DNA of 64,000 nucleotides from Chitinophagaceae bacterium (GTDB taxonomy: Bacteria > Bacteroidota > Bacteroidia > Chitinophagales > Chitinophagaceae). Of this stretch, positions 57,284-64,000 are shown piece by piece. The position numbers and the translations under genes were made by a program. The stretch spans positions 372,001-436,000 of the forward strand of contig JAIEMP010000007.1 of the NCBI GenBank assembly GCA_019752045.1, read 5' to 3'. The notes below the pieces were generated by a model. It saw only the letters and a list, made by a program, of their open reading frames with translations, searched no databases and was not told the origin of the DNA. Numbering within the stretch: position 1 is the stretch's first letter; the number at the start of each line of letters is the position of its first letter.

Positions 57284-57943
57284 TTATTCTGTTGACAGGT
57301 AATGTGCGTGATAAATACTGGTAAAATCTCCAAGAACGGCAAAATCGCCATCATCAAAATTGAGTTTGTGCAGTTTGAGTTGTTGAATATCCTCTGTTAA
57401 TACTTTGCGATGCTTTGGATCCAAAGTGCCACCTTTTTGTCCAGGTGTTGCCGACGGATCGTATTGAAAATGCGGATCGCACAGTGTGCCACGTGGATAC
57501 ATGATGCCCGGTGTTTTCTGTCCTCTTATATCAAGTTGTTGCGGATGATGCAAACCAATCATGTGTCCGTATTCATGTGCAGCGGTTGTTGATGTTTGCA
57601 GGAGATTAGCCAGTTTGAAAAAACCGGTGTTACTGCCAATGCCATCCACAAATGAAATATCAAGTGGCGAGTATTCTTCAATGCGGAAGAAAAATAATTT
57701 GGGATCGGTGTTGTACCACACTGTTTCCGGCTGCAGTTCCGGATCATAAAAGCCTTTGATGTCAAATAACACCTCATACTCATTTCGTTTGTATTGAACT
57801 TTTGCATTTGGTTCGTTCCAGTGCAGTTCAATATCATTTGTAATTTGTTGGGCTAATTGTTCATTGGCAGCAGTTCCGTAAAAATAAAAATGGGAATGAA
57901 TGATGAATTGATGTGCAGAAGAAATGAGTTGTACGGAAGCCAT
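57284..57943 (-). CDS. Metzincin-type zinc metalloprotease-like protein
   Basis: A 219-residue protein when started at the ATG at 57943; longer versions from 58027 would overlap the DJ-1 gene. HEYGHMIGLHH (residues 123-133) exactly fits the metzincin zinc motif HExxHxxGxxH, and PGIMYPRG about 20 residues on is the expected Met-turn. No signal peptide is visible, so it may act in the cytoplasm or use an unrecognised export route. It follows the DJ-1 gene by 10 bp. Family membership beyond the metzincin clan is not clear. Confidence 0.8.
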   Translation of the reverse strand: MASVQLISSAHQFIIHSHFYFYGTAANEQLAQQITNDIELHWNEPNAKVQYKRNEYEVLFDIKGFYDPELQPETVWYNTDPKLFFFRIEEYSPLDISFVDGIGSNTGFFKLANLLQTSTTAAHEYGHMIGLHHPQQLDIRGQKTPGIMYPRGTLCDPHFQYDPSATPGQKGGTLDPKHRKVLTEDIQQLKLHKLNFDDGDFAVLGDFTSIYHAHYLSTE

Positions 57944-57953
57944 TGATTGTTGA

Positions 57954-58568
57954 TTATGATTTCCAATAATCGTACTGCATGTAAGCAGCTGTTTCATCAG
58001 CCGTTTCTTTACCAAACAGTTTGCCAACAGTATATAAACTCATATCAATGCCGGCAGAAATACCTGCAGATGTTATAATCGTTCCATTATCAACAAAACG
58101 TACATTTTCTTTTACATGAATGTTTTCTGAAATCTCTTTTAATGCATCAATTGCTTTGAAGTGTGTGGTTGCTGCCAATCCTTCGAGTAAACCGGCTTTA
58201 CCTAAAATGAGTGAACCGGTGCAAACACTTAATACCAACTTTGCCTGCGCTGCCTGTTCCTTCACCCAGTTAAGCACAAAGGGGTTGTTCATTTCCCGTC
58301 TGCTGCCAAAGGGCGTTCCATCAGTATGATGTCCACCACCACCGGGAATGAGAATGATATCAGCTTTGGGGGCATTGTCAAATGTATAAGTTGGCTTCAC
58401 TGTTAAATGATTTCTTGCTTCAATGGTTTCAAACTGCGCTACTGTGAATACATCAAACGGCGCTACAGGCATGGTTCTTAAACCTGCCACACTAAATACT
58501 TCAAACGGTCCTGCAAAATCCAGCACCTCCACTTCATTAAAAATAAAAACAGCGACTTTGTATTGCAT
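57954..58568 (-). CDS. DJ-1/PfpI family protein
   Basis: A 204-residue class I amidotransferase-like protein. The nucleophile elbow SVCTGSLILGKAGLL holds the Cys; IILIPGGGGHHTDGTPFG and GTIITSAGISAGIDMSLYTV are typical of the isonitrile hydratase / AraC-N-terminal subgroup. Possible roles are stress protection or isonitrile hydration; the exact substrate cannot be read. Apparently co-transcribed with the metzincin-like gene. Confidence 0.9.
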   Translation of the reverse strand: MQYKVAVFIFNEVEVLDFAGPFEVFSVAGLRTMPVAPFDVFTVAQFETIEARNHLTVKPTYTFDNAPKADIILIPGGGGHHTDGTPFGSRREMNNPFVLNWVKEQAAQAKLVLSVCTGSLILGKAGLLEGLAATTHFKAIDALKEISENIHVKENVRFVDNGTIITSAGISAGIDMSLYTVGKLFGKETADETAAYMQYDYWKS

Positions 58569-58606
58569 GCAGTAAAAATATGGAAGTTGATGAAGAAAGA
58601 AACACG

Positions 58607-58633
58607 CCCCGTCAGACGCCCTCGTCGGACGGG
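58607..58633. repeat. REP element copy 1
   Basis: CCCCGTCAGACGCCCTCGTC-GGACGGG. The CCCGTC.GACG arms pair with the CGTC.GACGGG arms. Same orientation as copy 3. Confidence 0.85.
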
Positions 58634-58677
58634 ATAAATCTTCACTTTCAAAAAAAGGAAAAAAAAGTCACTTTGAA

Positions 58678-58703
58678 CCCCCGTCCGACGAGGGCGTCTG
58701 ACG
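58678..58703. repeat. REP element copy 2 (inverted)
   Basis: Reverse complement of copies 1 and 3 (CCCGTCCGACGAGGGCGTCT and onwards). With copy 1 it forms an inverted pair about 45 bp apart, as in E. coli bacterial interspersed mosaic elements. Confidence 0.85.
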
Positions 58704-58706
58704 TAG

Positions 58707-58775
58707 CCTTAAATTTCAAACCGGCTTACCACCCTTCAACACACTCTTTTTGCGTTCAAGCTGTTCCATTTTTCT
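58707..58775 (-). pseudogene. Partial duplicate of the 3' end of the FadB-type gene
   Basis: Read on the minus strand this gives MEQLERKKSVLKGGKPV and a stop. The end of the intact gene at 59522 reads SLERIQSVLKGGKPVRN. At DNA level 25 of 27 bases around AACCGGCTT..CCCTTCAACACACT agree. In both places a REP element in the same orientation follows directly, so tail plus REP is the duplicated unit. Confidence 0.7.
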
Positions 58776-58779
58776 CACG

Positions 58780-58808
58780 CCCCCCGTCAGACGCCCTCGT
58801 CGGACGGG
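58780..58808. repeat. REP element copy 3
   Basis: CCCCCGTCAGACGCCCTCGT-CGGACGGG, same orientation as copy 1. It ends 5 bp before the stop codon of the RAYT gene. Confidence 0.85.
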
Positions 58809-58812
58809 AAAA

Positions 58813-59406
58813 CTAAGCTTCAAAAAACGAATTAACAAGTTCATCTGGAATTCTTTGTTCTGTTAACTTGATAAATGTTGAAGAATCAAACTCGCACAAT
58901 TGTTTCGCAAGTTCCATATTGCAAATACTTTGCTTTCTTGTTCCTGCATAAAAATGATAAGAAGAATATTTCCATAATGATACCCTGCTTACAATACCGT
59001 GCCTCCATGCATTTTGAGTTATGTAATAAAAACAATTGAGATAACTCATGGCACTTTTATCATCCGTTAAATTTTTCGATTTTGTTTTGGGGCGAAAAAC
59101 TGAACCGCTTTTTTGATGTGCTTTGTTGAATTCATGCGCATATGCACCTGATAAATTTCTGAACCCGTTTGACACAGAATCAAGCATGATATTTCCCTGC
59201 TTTACCGGAACACAGTTTTCTTTTACTGATAACATGAAATGATAATGATTCGGAATTAAAGACCACGCAAGTACATCTGCAAAAGGCAAGACATACGAAC
59301 TGAATAATTCCAAAAATCGTTTGTAATCAGCATCGGTATAAAACAGTTGTTGCTGATTATTGCCTTGATTGTAGACATGATATACATTGTTCGGCAAGAA
59401 TTTCAT
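58813..59406 (-). CDS. REP-associated tyrosine transposase (RAYT, IS200-like Y1 family)
   Basis: A 197-residue single-strand DNA transposase of the Y1/HUH class. The HUH metal motif is His54-Tyr55-His56 in SLIPNHYHFML. A YYITQN stretch near residue 127 offers the catalytic tyrosine. VYHVYNQGNN at the N-terminus is typical. It stands between REP copies 3 and 4, in inverted orientation to each other. RAYTs are domesticated relatives of IS200 that are thought to move REP sequences; no left or right IS200-type ends are visible. Confidence 0.9.
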   Translation of the reverse strand: MKFLPNNVYHVYNQGNNQQQLFYTDADYKRFLELFSSYVLPFADVLAWSLIPNHYHFMLSVKENCVPVKQGNIMLDSVSNGFRNLSGAYAHEFNKAHQKSGSVFRPKTKSKNLTDDKSAMSYLNCFYYITQNAWRHGIVSRVSLWKYSSYHFYAGTRKQSICNMELAKQLCEFDSSTFIKLTEQRIPDELVNSFFEA

Positions 59407-59423
59407 TTCAGTAAAATATAAAA

Positions 59424-59447
59424 AAAATCGGATGGCTATCCGATTTT
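59424..59447. terminator. Hairpin between the FadB-type gene and RAYT
   Basis: AAAATCGGAT and ATCCGATTTT form a perfect 10-bp stem over a GGCT loop, with A and T runs on both sides. It ends the leftward FadB-type transcript before RAYT. Confidence 0.8.
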
Positions 59448-59491
59448 ATAATTATTGACAGTATGAATTAAATGTAAACAGCACTTATATT

Positions 59492-59515
59492 CCCCGTCCG
59501 ACGAGGGCGTCTGAC
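59492..59515. repeat. REP element copy 4 (inverted)
   Basis: CCCCGTCCGACGAGGGCGTC-TGACG, same orientation as copy 2, 7 bp beyond the stop of the FadB-type gene. Confidence 0.85.
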
Positions 59516-59521
59516 GTGGCG

Positions 59522-61927
59522 TTAGTTGCGAACCGGCTTCCCGCCCTTCAACACACTTTGAATTCTTTCAAGCGATTTCTTTTCACCACAAAGAGATAAG
59601 AAGGCTTCTCTTTCTAAGTCTAGTAAATATTGTTCAGTAACCAAAGTGGGTTCACTTAAATCACCGCCACACATGACGTATGCCAGCTTCTTGGCAACAA
59701 CACTATCATGCTCCGTAGCATAACCTGCTGTTTTCATTCCGTTAATACCTGCGAGTAATGCACCCAATGCCGAGCGACCTAATACCTTTACATCGTTGCG
59801 TTGAGTAGGTGCCACATAACCACTATCATAGATTTCAATCACTGATTTTTTTGCTTCTGAAATCCGACGGCCCTGGTTCATGACTACTTCATCCAATCCT
59901 TTACGGAATACACCCATTTCAAATCCTTCCTTCGCTGATGTGGCAACTTTTGCAGTAGCGATAGATAAGAAACGATTCTTTAATGTGATTGTCTCCGGTT
60001 CATCTTCATGCATTTCATCAGCAGCACGCAACACAAATTCTTTTGTGCCACCGCCGCCGGGAATTAAGCCAACACCTAACTCAACCAAACCAATATATGT
60101 TTCAGCCGCAGCACAAACCTTATCGCTATGCAGACTCAATTCACATGCACCGCCTAAGGTTAAACCATGCGGTGCTACTACTACAGGAATAGAAGAATAT
60201 CTTGCACGCATCATCGTATTCTGGAACATACGGATGGCCATATCGAGTTCATCGTATTCCTGTTCAATTGCCAGCATAAAGATCATACCCACATTTGCAC
60301 CTGCACTAAATTGCGCAGCATCGTTTGCAATCACTACCCCTTTGTATTTTTCTTCTGCTAATGCAATTGTTTTTTGAATGCCTTCCAATACTTCGCCACC
60401 AATACTGCCCATTTTTGTACTCCACTCTAATCCCAATACATCATCACCTAAATGATATGTTCTGCAGGCTGCATTTTTCCATACAGTCTGATTTTCGAAA
60501 TTCTTCATCACAATAAATGCGGCCCCCTCCTGACCTCCCCCAAAAGGGGAGGAATAGCCTCCGCTAATTGAAGAGTAATACATTCGTTCAGCGTTTTCTA
60601 CTTTATAAAATGAAGTAATTCCTTTCGCTAGCATTTCATCTACCCAAGCAGCAACTTTATACCCGGCTGCTTTCATGGCATCAACTGTTTTTGTAACGCC
60701 CAGCACATCCCAACTTTCAAACGCTCCAATTTCCCAACCAAAGCCGGCCATCATCGCATCATCAACACGATACAACTCATCGCTGATCTCCGGAATACGA
60801 TGTGAGATGTAAGAAAACAAACTGTAATGAAACTGTTTGTAAAACTCACCTGCCTTATCGGTGCTGTTGCACAACATTTTTAATCTCGTCTTGAGATCAT
60901 CAATGGGTTTCGCTGCTTCCACACTTGCAAACTTTGGTTTTACACGTGGACCGTATTCCATTGTTTGCAGATTGAGGGTGAGAATTTCTTTAGCCCCCTC
61001 CCGACCTCCCCCCGAGGGGGAGGAGACTTTCTTAAAGAAACCCTGACCGGTTTTATCACCCAGCCAATTATTCTCAATCATTTTATTGAGCCAGGATGGA
61101 ATGGCAAAGATTTCTTTCGCTTCATCATTAGGACAATTCTCTGCAACACCCTTCGCTACTTTCACCAATGTATCCAAACCAACTACATCACCAGTACGGA
61201 ACGTAGCAGATTTAGGGCGACCAATGATGGGACCAGTCAATGCATCAATCTCATCTACATTCAACTGCATCTTATCCATCGCATTCATGATCGCCATCAT
61301 TCCAAACACACCAACACGATTTGCAATAAATGCAGGCGTGTCTTTACACAACACCGTTGTTTTACCGAGATAGAGATCACCATAGTTCATTAAAAAATCA
61401 ACAACCGATTGATCTGTATATTTTGTTGGAATGATTTCCAGCAAACGCAAGTAGCGTGGTGGGTTAAAAAAGTGTGTACCGCAGAAATGTTTTTTGAAAT
61501 CTTCACTTCTTCCTTCTGCCATCATGCTGATGGGTATACCGGAAGTATTTGATGTAATGAGTGTACCGGGCTTGCGGAATTTTTCTACCTGTTCAAAAAT
61601 GAGTTGTTTAATATCGAGACGTTCAACTACAACTTCTATCACCCAATCACAGGAAGCAATATCTTTCATGTTATCGGTGAAGTTGCCCGTAGTAATTTTC
61701 TTCACTACATCTTTTGTATAAACAGGCGATGGGTTGCTTTTGATGGCAGCCGTTAATGCATCGTTCACTAATTTATTTCGTTCAGCAGGTTTGGTACTTT
61801 CTTCAAAACCCTTCGGCACCATATCGAGTAAGATCGTTTGTAAACCAACGCCTGCAAAATGACATGCAATGCGTGAACCCATTACACCGCTACCTAGAAC
61901 GGCTACTTTTTTAATTGTACGTTTCAT
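59522..61927 (-). CDS. 3-hydroxyacyl-CoA dehydrogenase / enoyl-CoA hydratase (FadB/FadJ-type)
   Basis: A roughly 801-residue multifunctional beta-oxidation protein. The order is reversed relative to E. coli FadB: the NAD-binding 3-hydroxyacyl-CoA dehydrogenase comes first (VAVLGSGVMGSRIACHFAG; FCGTHFFNPPRYLRLLEIIP; GLDTLVKVAKG), and the enoyl-CoA hydratase domain follows (APHGLTLGGACELSLHSDKV; LGVGLIPGGGGTKEFVLR). The ATG at about 61927 gives MKRTIKKVAVLG; a GTG six codons earlier is possible. Two 32-bp palindromic inserts add SSPSGGGREGA and SSPFGGGQEGA in interdomain stretches without breaking the frame. Confidence 0.95.
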   Translation of the reverse strand: MKRTIKKVAVLGSGVMGSRIACHFAGVGLQTILLDMVPKGFEESTKPAERNKLVNDALTAAIKSNPSPVYTKDVVKKITTGNFTDNMKDIASCDWVIEVVVERLDIKQLIFEQVEKFRKPGTLITSNTSGIPISMMAEGRSEDFKKHFCGTHFFNPPRYLRLLEIIPTKYTDQSVVDFLMNYGDLYLGKTTVLCKDTPAFIANRVGVFGMMAIMNAMDKMQLNVDEIDALTGPIIGRPKSATFRTGDVVGLDTLVKVAKGVAENCPNDEAKEIFAIPSWLNKMIENNWLGDKTGQGFFKKVSSPSGGGREGAKEILTLNLQTMEYGPRVKPKFASVEAAKPIDDLKTRLKMLCNSTDKAGEFYKQFHYSLFSYISHRIPEISDELYRVDDAMMAGFGWEIGAFESWDVLGVTKTVDAMKAAGYKVAAWVDEMLAKGITSFYKVENAERMYYSSISGGYSSPFGGGQEGAAFIVMKNFENQTVWKNAACRTYHLGDDVLGLEWSTKMGSIGGEVLEGIQKTIALAEEKYKGVVIANDAAQFSAGANVGMIFMLAIEQEYDELDMAIRMFQNTMMRARYSSIPVVVAPHGLTLGGACELSLHSDKVCAAAETYIGLVELGVGLIPGGGGTKEFVLRAADEMHEDEPETITLKNRFLSIATAKVATSAKEGFEMGVFRKGLDEVVMNQGRRISEAKKSVIEIYDSGYVAPTQRNDVKVLGRSALGALLAGINGMKTAGYATEHDSVVAKKLAYVMCGGDLSEPTLVTEQYLLDLEREAFLSLCGEKKSLERIQSVLKGGKPVRN
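60522..60553. repeat. In-frame palindromic insert B in the FadB-type gene
   Basis: A 32-bp element, GCCCCCTCCTGACCTCCCCC then AAAAGGGGAGGA, identical at 28 of 32 positions to insert A. It encodes SSPFGGGQEGA on the gene strand near residues 459-469. Confidence 0.75.
60993..61024. repeat. In-frame palindromic insert A in the FadB-type gene
   Basis: A 32-bp element, GCCCCCTCCCGACCTCCCCC then CGAGGGGGAGGA. It encodes SSPSGGGREGA near residues 302-312, between the dehydrogenase domain and the next segment. Confidence 0.75.
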
Positions 61928-61943
61928 ATCTCTCACTGATTTC

Positions 61944-61956
61944 ACAGATTTACACA
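61944..61956. repeat. Left inverted repeat of the GxxExxY unit
   Basis: CACAGATTTACAC, perfect reverse complement of GTGTAAATCTGTG at 62359-62371. The similarity extends weakly outward (TCTCACTGATTT against GCTCACAGATGA). Position is accurate to about one base. Confidence 0.65.
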
Positions 61957-61978
61957 GATGCTGCGCAAAACTGATTCG

Positions 61979-62356
61979 TTAATTAATAATTCTTATCAAA
62001 TTTTCTTTATCAAATAAGTTTGATGAATTAAAATTCACCAATAAACCAATTTTTATTTTCGTCAGTTTCAGGTAGGTGAGCAATTGCTTCTTATGCACAT
62101 CCATTAATTTCTCAACAGACTTTATTTCAACAATTACGGCATCCTCAACCAGAATATCTAACCTGAAACCAATATCCAGTTGCACATCTTTATAATGAAC
62201 CGGAATTCCTACCTGAGTTTTAATTTGCAATCCTGCACTCAGTAGCTCAAAGGCCAGTGCCGCTTCGTATACACTTTCAAACAAACCCGGCCCAAGTGTA
62301 TTGTGAACCGTATAAATGGCCCCACGAATTTTATATGTCAAGTCGTTTAATTCCAT
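61979..62356 (-). CDS. GxxExxY protein (PDDEXK_3-like)
   Basis: A 125-residue protein of the GxxExxY family. The name motif is GPGLFESVYEAAL near residues 22-34. The putative nuclease-like core is RLDILVEDAVIVEIKSVEKL, with the Asp and Glu-x-Lys spacing of PD-(D/E)XK folds. KQLLTYLKLTKIKIGLLVNFN is also typical. The gene starts 2 bp inside the right inverted repeat. The function of the family is not established. Confidence 0.9.
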   Translation of the reverse strand: MELNDLTYKIRGAIYTVHNTLGPGLFESVYEAALAFELLSAGLQIKTQVGIPVHYKDVQLDIGFRLDILVEDAVIVEIKSVEKLMDVHKKQLLTYLKLTKIKIGLLVNFNSSNLFDKENLIRIIN

Positions 62357-62358
62357 CG

Positions 62359-62371
62359 GTGTAAATCTGTG
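62359..62371. repeat. Right inverted repeat of the GxxExxY unit
   Basis: GTGTAAATCTGTG, paired with 61944-61956; the two define a unit of about 430 bp holding only the GxxExxY gene. It sits where the ribosome-binding site of the gene would be. Confidence 0.65.
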
Positions 62372-62482
62372 TCATCTGTGAGCAACACAAATTAGTTAGC
62401 TATGCAACTATTTACCTCGAAGATAGGATTAATTGAGATTTAGCAGAAAAGTCTTATAAAAAATTAATGTAAAAACAGAAGA

Positions 62483-63160
62483 TCAAATAATGGCTAAACG
62501 CTCCAGTGTCCAGAAGCCCGCAATGAGTGCGATTGCAATAGAGAGGGGGTAAACAATTACTTTTTTATACCAGAGTTTGTTACCAAAAAAATAGACAAGT
62601 GTAGAAAAAATGAATGCAATGATGGCGATTTGTCCAACCTCAACACCAACATTAAATGAAACAATTGAAGTATAAAACTGGTTGCGTGGCAATCCAATTT
62701 CATTGAGCGAACTGGCAAAACCCATTCCGTGAATTAAACCAAACAGAAAAACCAAGATCACACGCCATGGTTTTAATCCGGAGATGAGCAGGTTTTCTAA
62801 TGCCACAAAACAAATGGATAGGGCAATGATAGGTTCCACTACATCGGCAGGAGCAACAATGATATTTTTCATACTCAGTGCAAGTGTAATGGTATGTGCT
62901 ACGGTGAAAGCAGTAGCCTGCCAGATAATGGTTTTAATTTTTGTACTCAGCAAACAAAGAGCAACAATAAACAGAATATGATCGAACCCATCAGGAATGA
63001 TATGAGCAAAACCCAATTTGAGATAATACCATGCAACATCCTGTGTTGGTTTATTCTCCAGCGCATAATTAATGGTATGGGCTGATGCAGCTGCAGTGAT
63101 TACTGCAAAAAGTAACGTGAAGAAAATAAAACGTTTAGTCTGGCTATTTGGCTTGTTCAC
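62483..63160 (-). CDS. HupE/UreJ family membrane protein
   Basis: A 225-residue membrane protein with about seven helices. The signature HIIPDGFDHILFIVALCLLS and the later FTVAHTITLALSM and GLIHGMGFASSL are those of the HupE/UreJ (metal permease-like) family, whose members are tied to nickel or cobalt supply. No urease or hydrogenase gene is in the window, so the metal role is uncertain. It directly follows the TPR gene with 9 bp between. Confidence 0.88.
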   Translation of the reverse strand: MNKPNSQTKRFIFFTLLFAVITAAASAHTINYALENKPTQDVAWYYLKLGFAHIIPDGFDHILFIVALCLLSTKIKTIIWQATAFTVAHTITLALSMKNIIVAPADVVEPIIALSICFVALENLLISGLKPWRVILVFLFGLIHGMGFASSLNEIGLPRNQFYTSIVSFNVGVEVGQIAIIAFIFSTLVYFFGNKLWYKKVIVYPLSIAIALIAGFWTLERLAII

Positions 63161-63169
63161 TTCGCTACA

Positions 63170-64000
63170 TTAAATCGTCTTCAAAAGTTGATCAACCTGG
63201 ATCTTTAAACGAACAGAAAAAGACGGATTGTTTTTTACAGCTACCTGTAACAATTCTTTTGCTTTCACCTGTTGGTTGTTCTTTGCATAGATCATAGCGG
63301 CACGGCATAACAATTCCGGATTTTTTGATTGCGTTCTTAACGCTGTTTCAATATATTTTAATGCTGTATTAAATTCACCTTTGTTATAGTACACCCATGC
63401 CAACACTTCATTTACATCAATATTTGCAGGGCGGCGGTCGTATTCCATCAATGCATGTTCCAATGCTTTATCGGTATTGTTCACATTCAAATAGGCATAC
63501 GCCATTTCACGGTCGGCATAATGACCAACACTGTCGTAGGTTTTTGATTGTTTAAATGCTTCTTCCATCATTACAATCACTTCTTTGTCTAACACATTTG
63601 CCTGCTGTTCTTTACCTGTAACTGCATACAACGCAGCCATTGCTTCTTTAAACGAATAATCATTGATCACCGTATCTGCCGCCTGATAGTAAGCAATTGC
63701 TTTGCTGTAATCTTTTTTAGCAGCTGCAATTCTTGCCAGACCTGCATTGGCATATGCATAACCGGGGCGGTTTACGATTGCAAGTGTATAATTCATTTCA
63801 GCATTTAAAAGATCGCCGGTTAATTCATATAATTTTCCCAGTTGTACACGAGTCCACTCGGTTGTTTCATCTCCTGCCTGCCCGGCATCAACTGCCATTT
63901 TCATTGCTTCAATAGCACCGGGATAATCGCCATGTATTTCACGCAGGTAAGAAATTCTTGCATATGAACGCAGATCAGGACGAATGCTGATCATTTTATC
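63170..64000 (-). CDS. TPR-repeat protein, cut by the window edge
   Basis: Partial gene; the reading frame stays open through position 64000, so the N-terminus is outside the window. The visible 276 codons consist of tetratricopeptide units (for example KLYELTGDLLNAEMNYTLAI, AYANAGLARIAAAKKDYSKAIAYY and VLAWVYYNKGEFNTALKYIE). TPR arrays mediate protein contacts. It is co-transcribed with the HupE/UreJ gene. Confidence 0.85.
   Translation of the reverse strand, partial: DKMISIRPDLRSYARISYLREIHGDYPGAIEAMKMAVDAGQAGDETTEWTRVQLGKLYELTGDLLNAEMNYTLAIVNRPGYAYANAGLARIAAAKKDYSKAIAYYQAADTVINDYSFKEAMAALYAVTGKEQQANVLDKEVIVMMEEAFKQSKTYDSVGHYADREMAYAYLNVNNTDKALEHALMEYDRRPANIDVNEVLAWVYYNKGEFNTALKYIETALRTQSKNPELLCRAAMIYAKNNQQVKAKELLQVAVKNNPSFSVRLKIQVDQLLKTI

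Noticed and set aside
1-64000. CRISPR arrays, prophage or integrated element
   Set aside because: No evenly spaced direct repeats, integrase, capsid or conjugation genes are seen; the only mobile functions are RAYT and the small repeat units.

Overview
The window reads as chromosomal DNA of a member of the Bacteroidota, most likely family Chitinophagaceae. The signs are two proteins with C-terminal type IX secretion (T9SS) sorting domains, the families DUF4293 and DUF6427, a xylan and uronate locus, AT-rich intergenic DNA and few Shine-Dalgarno sites. The family call is an inference from gene content; no rRNA is present to confirm it.

Layout. 1-3.9 kb: housekeeping genes (Nif3-like, zinc-ribbon coiled-coil protein, RecN). 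3.9-21.6 kb: a glucuronoxylan utilisation island. uxuA, xylA and xylB run leftward. A LacI regulator pair, GH67 alpha-glucuronidase, a UxuB-like SDR, GH43, GH3, three Tat-exported Gfo/Idh/MocA oxidoreductases and a cupin protein run rightward. The 0.7 kb divergent gap holds two LacI-type palindromes and a decayed GH10 xylanase remnant. 21.9-28.2 kb: an oxidative sugar-acid module (IlvD/Edd dehydratase, lactonase with a 3' frameshift, FAH-family protein, GntP permease, zinc alcohol dehydrogenase). 28.2-34.4 kb: tRNA-Pro, dnaA, an FAD protein and a Na+-type ABC exporter. 34.4-39.9 kb: nitronate monooxygenase, small secreted proteins and a T9SS cargo gene split by an in-frame stop. 39.9-57.2 kb: mostly housekeeping (nucleotidyltransferase, glyA, uvrA, ECF sigma factor, DsbD, purQ, a second ABC exporter). 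57.2-64 kb: a metzincin-type protease, a DJ-1 protein, a RAYT transposase among four REP palindromes, a FadB-type beta-oxidation protein, a GxxExxY gene between inverted repeats, HupE/UreJ and a truncated TPR gene.

How the genes work together. GH67 would release (4-O-methyl)glucuronic acid, and GH43 and GH3 would release xylose and arabinose. XylA and XylB feed xylose into the pentose phosphate pathway. UxuA and the SDR handle the mannonate/fructuronate steps of uronate breakdown. The lactonase, dehydratase and FAH trio would carry sugar acids through a Weimberg-like or Dahms-like route. Uronate isomerase, KDG kinase/aldolase and SusC/D transporters are not in the window.

The most unusual feature is a set of short palindromic elements. 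Some are intergenic. Four sit in frame inside conserved coding sequences (GH67, GH3, and twice in the FadB-type gene), adding 9-11 residues each without breaking the frame. Together with the RAYT/REP locus and the inverted-repeat-bounded GxxExxY gene, they show several small-element families shaping this genome.
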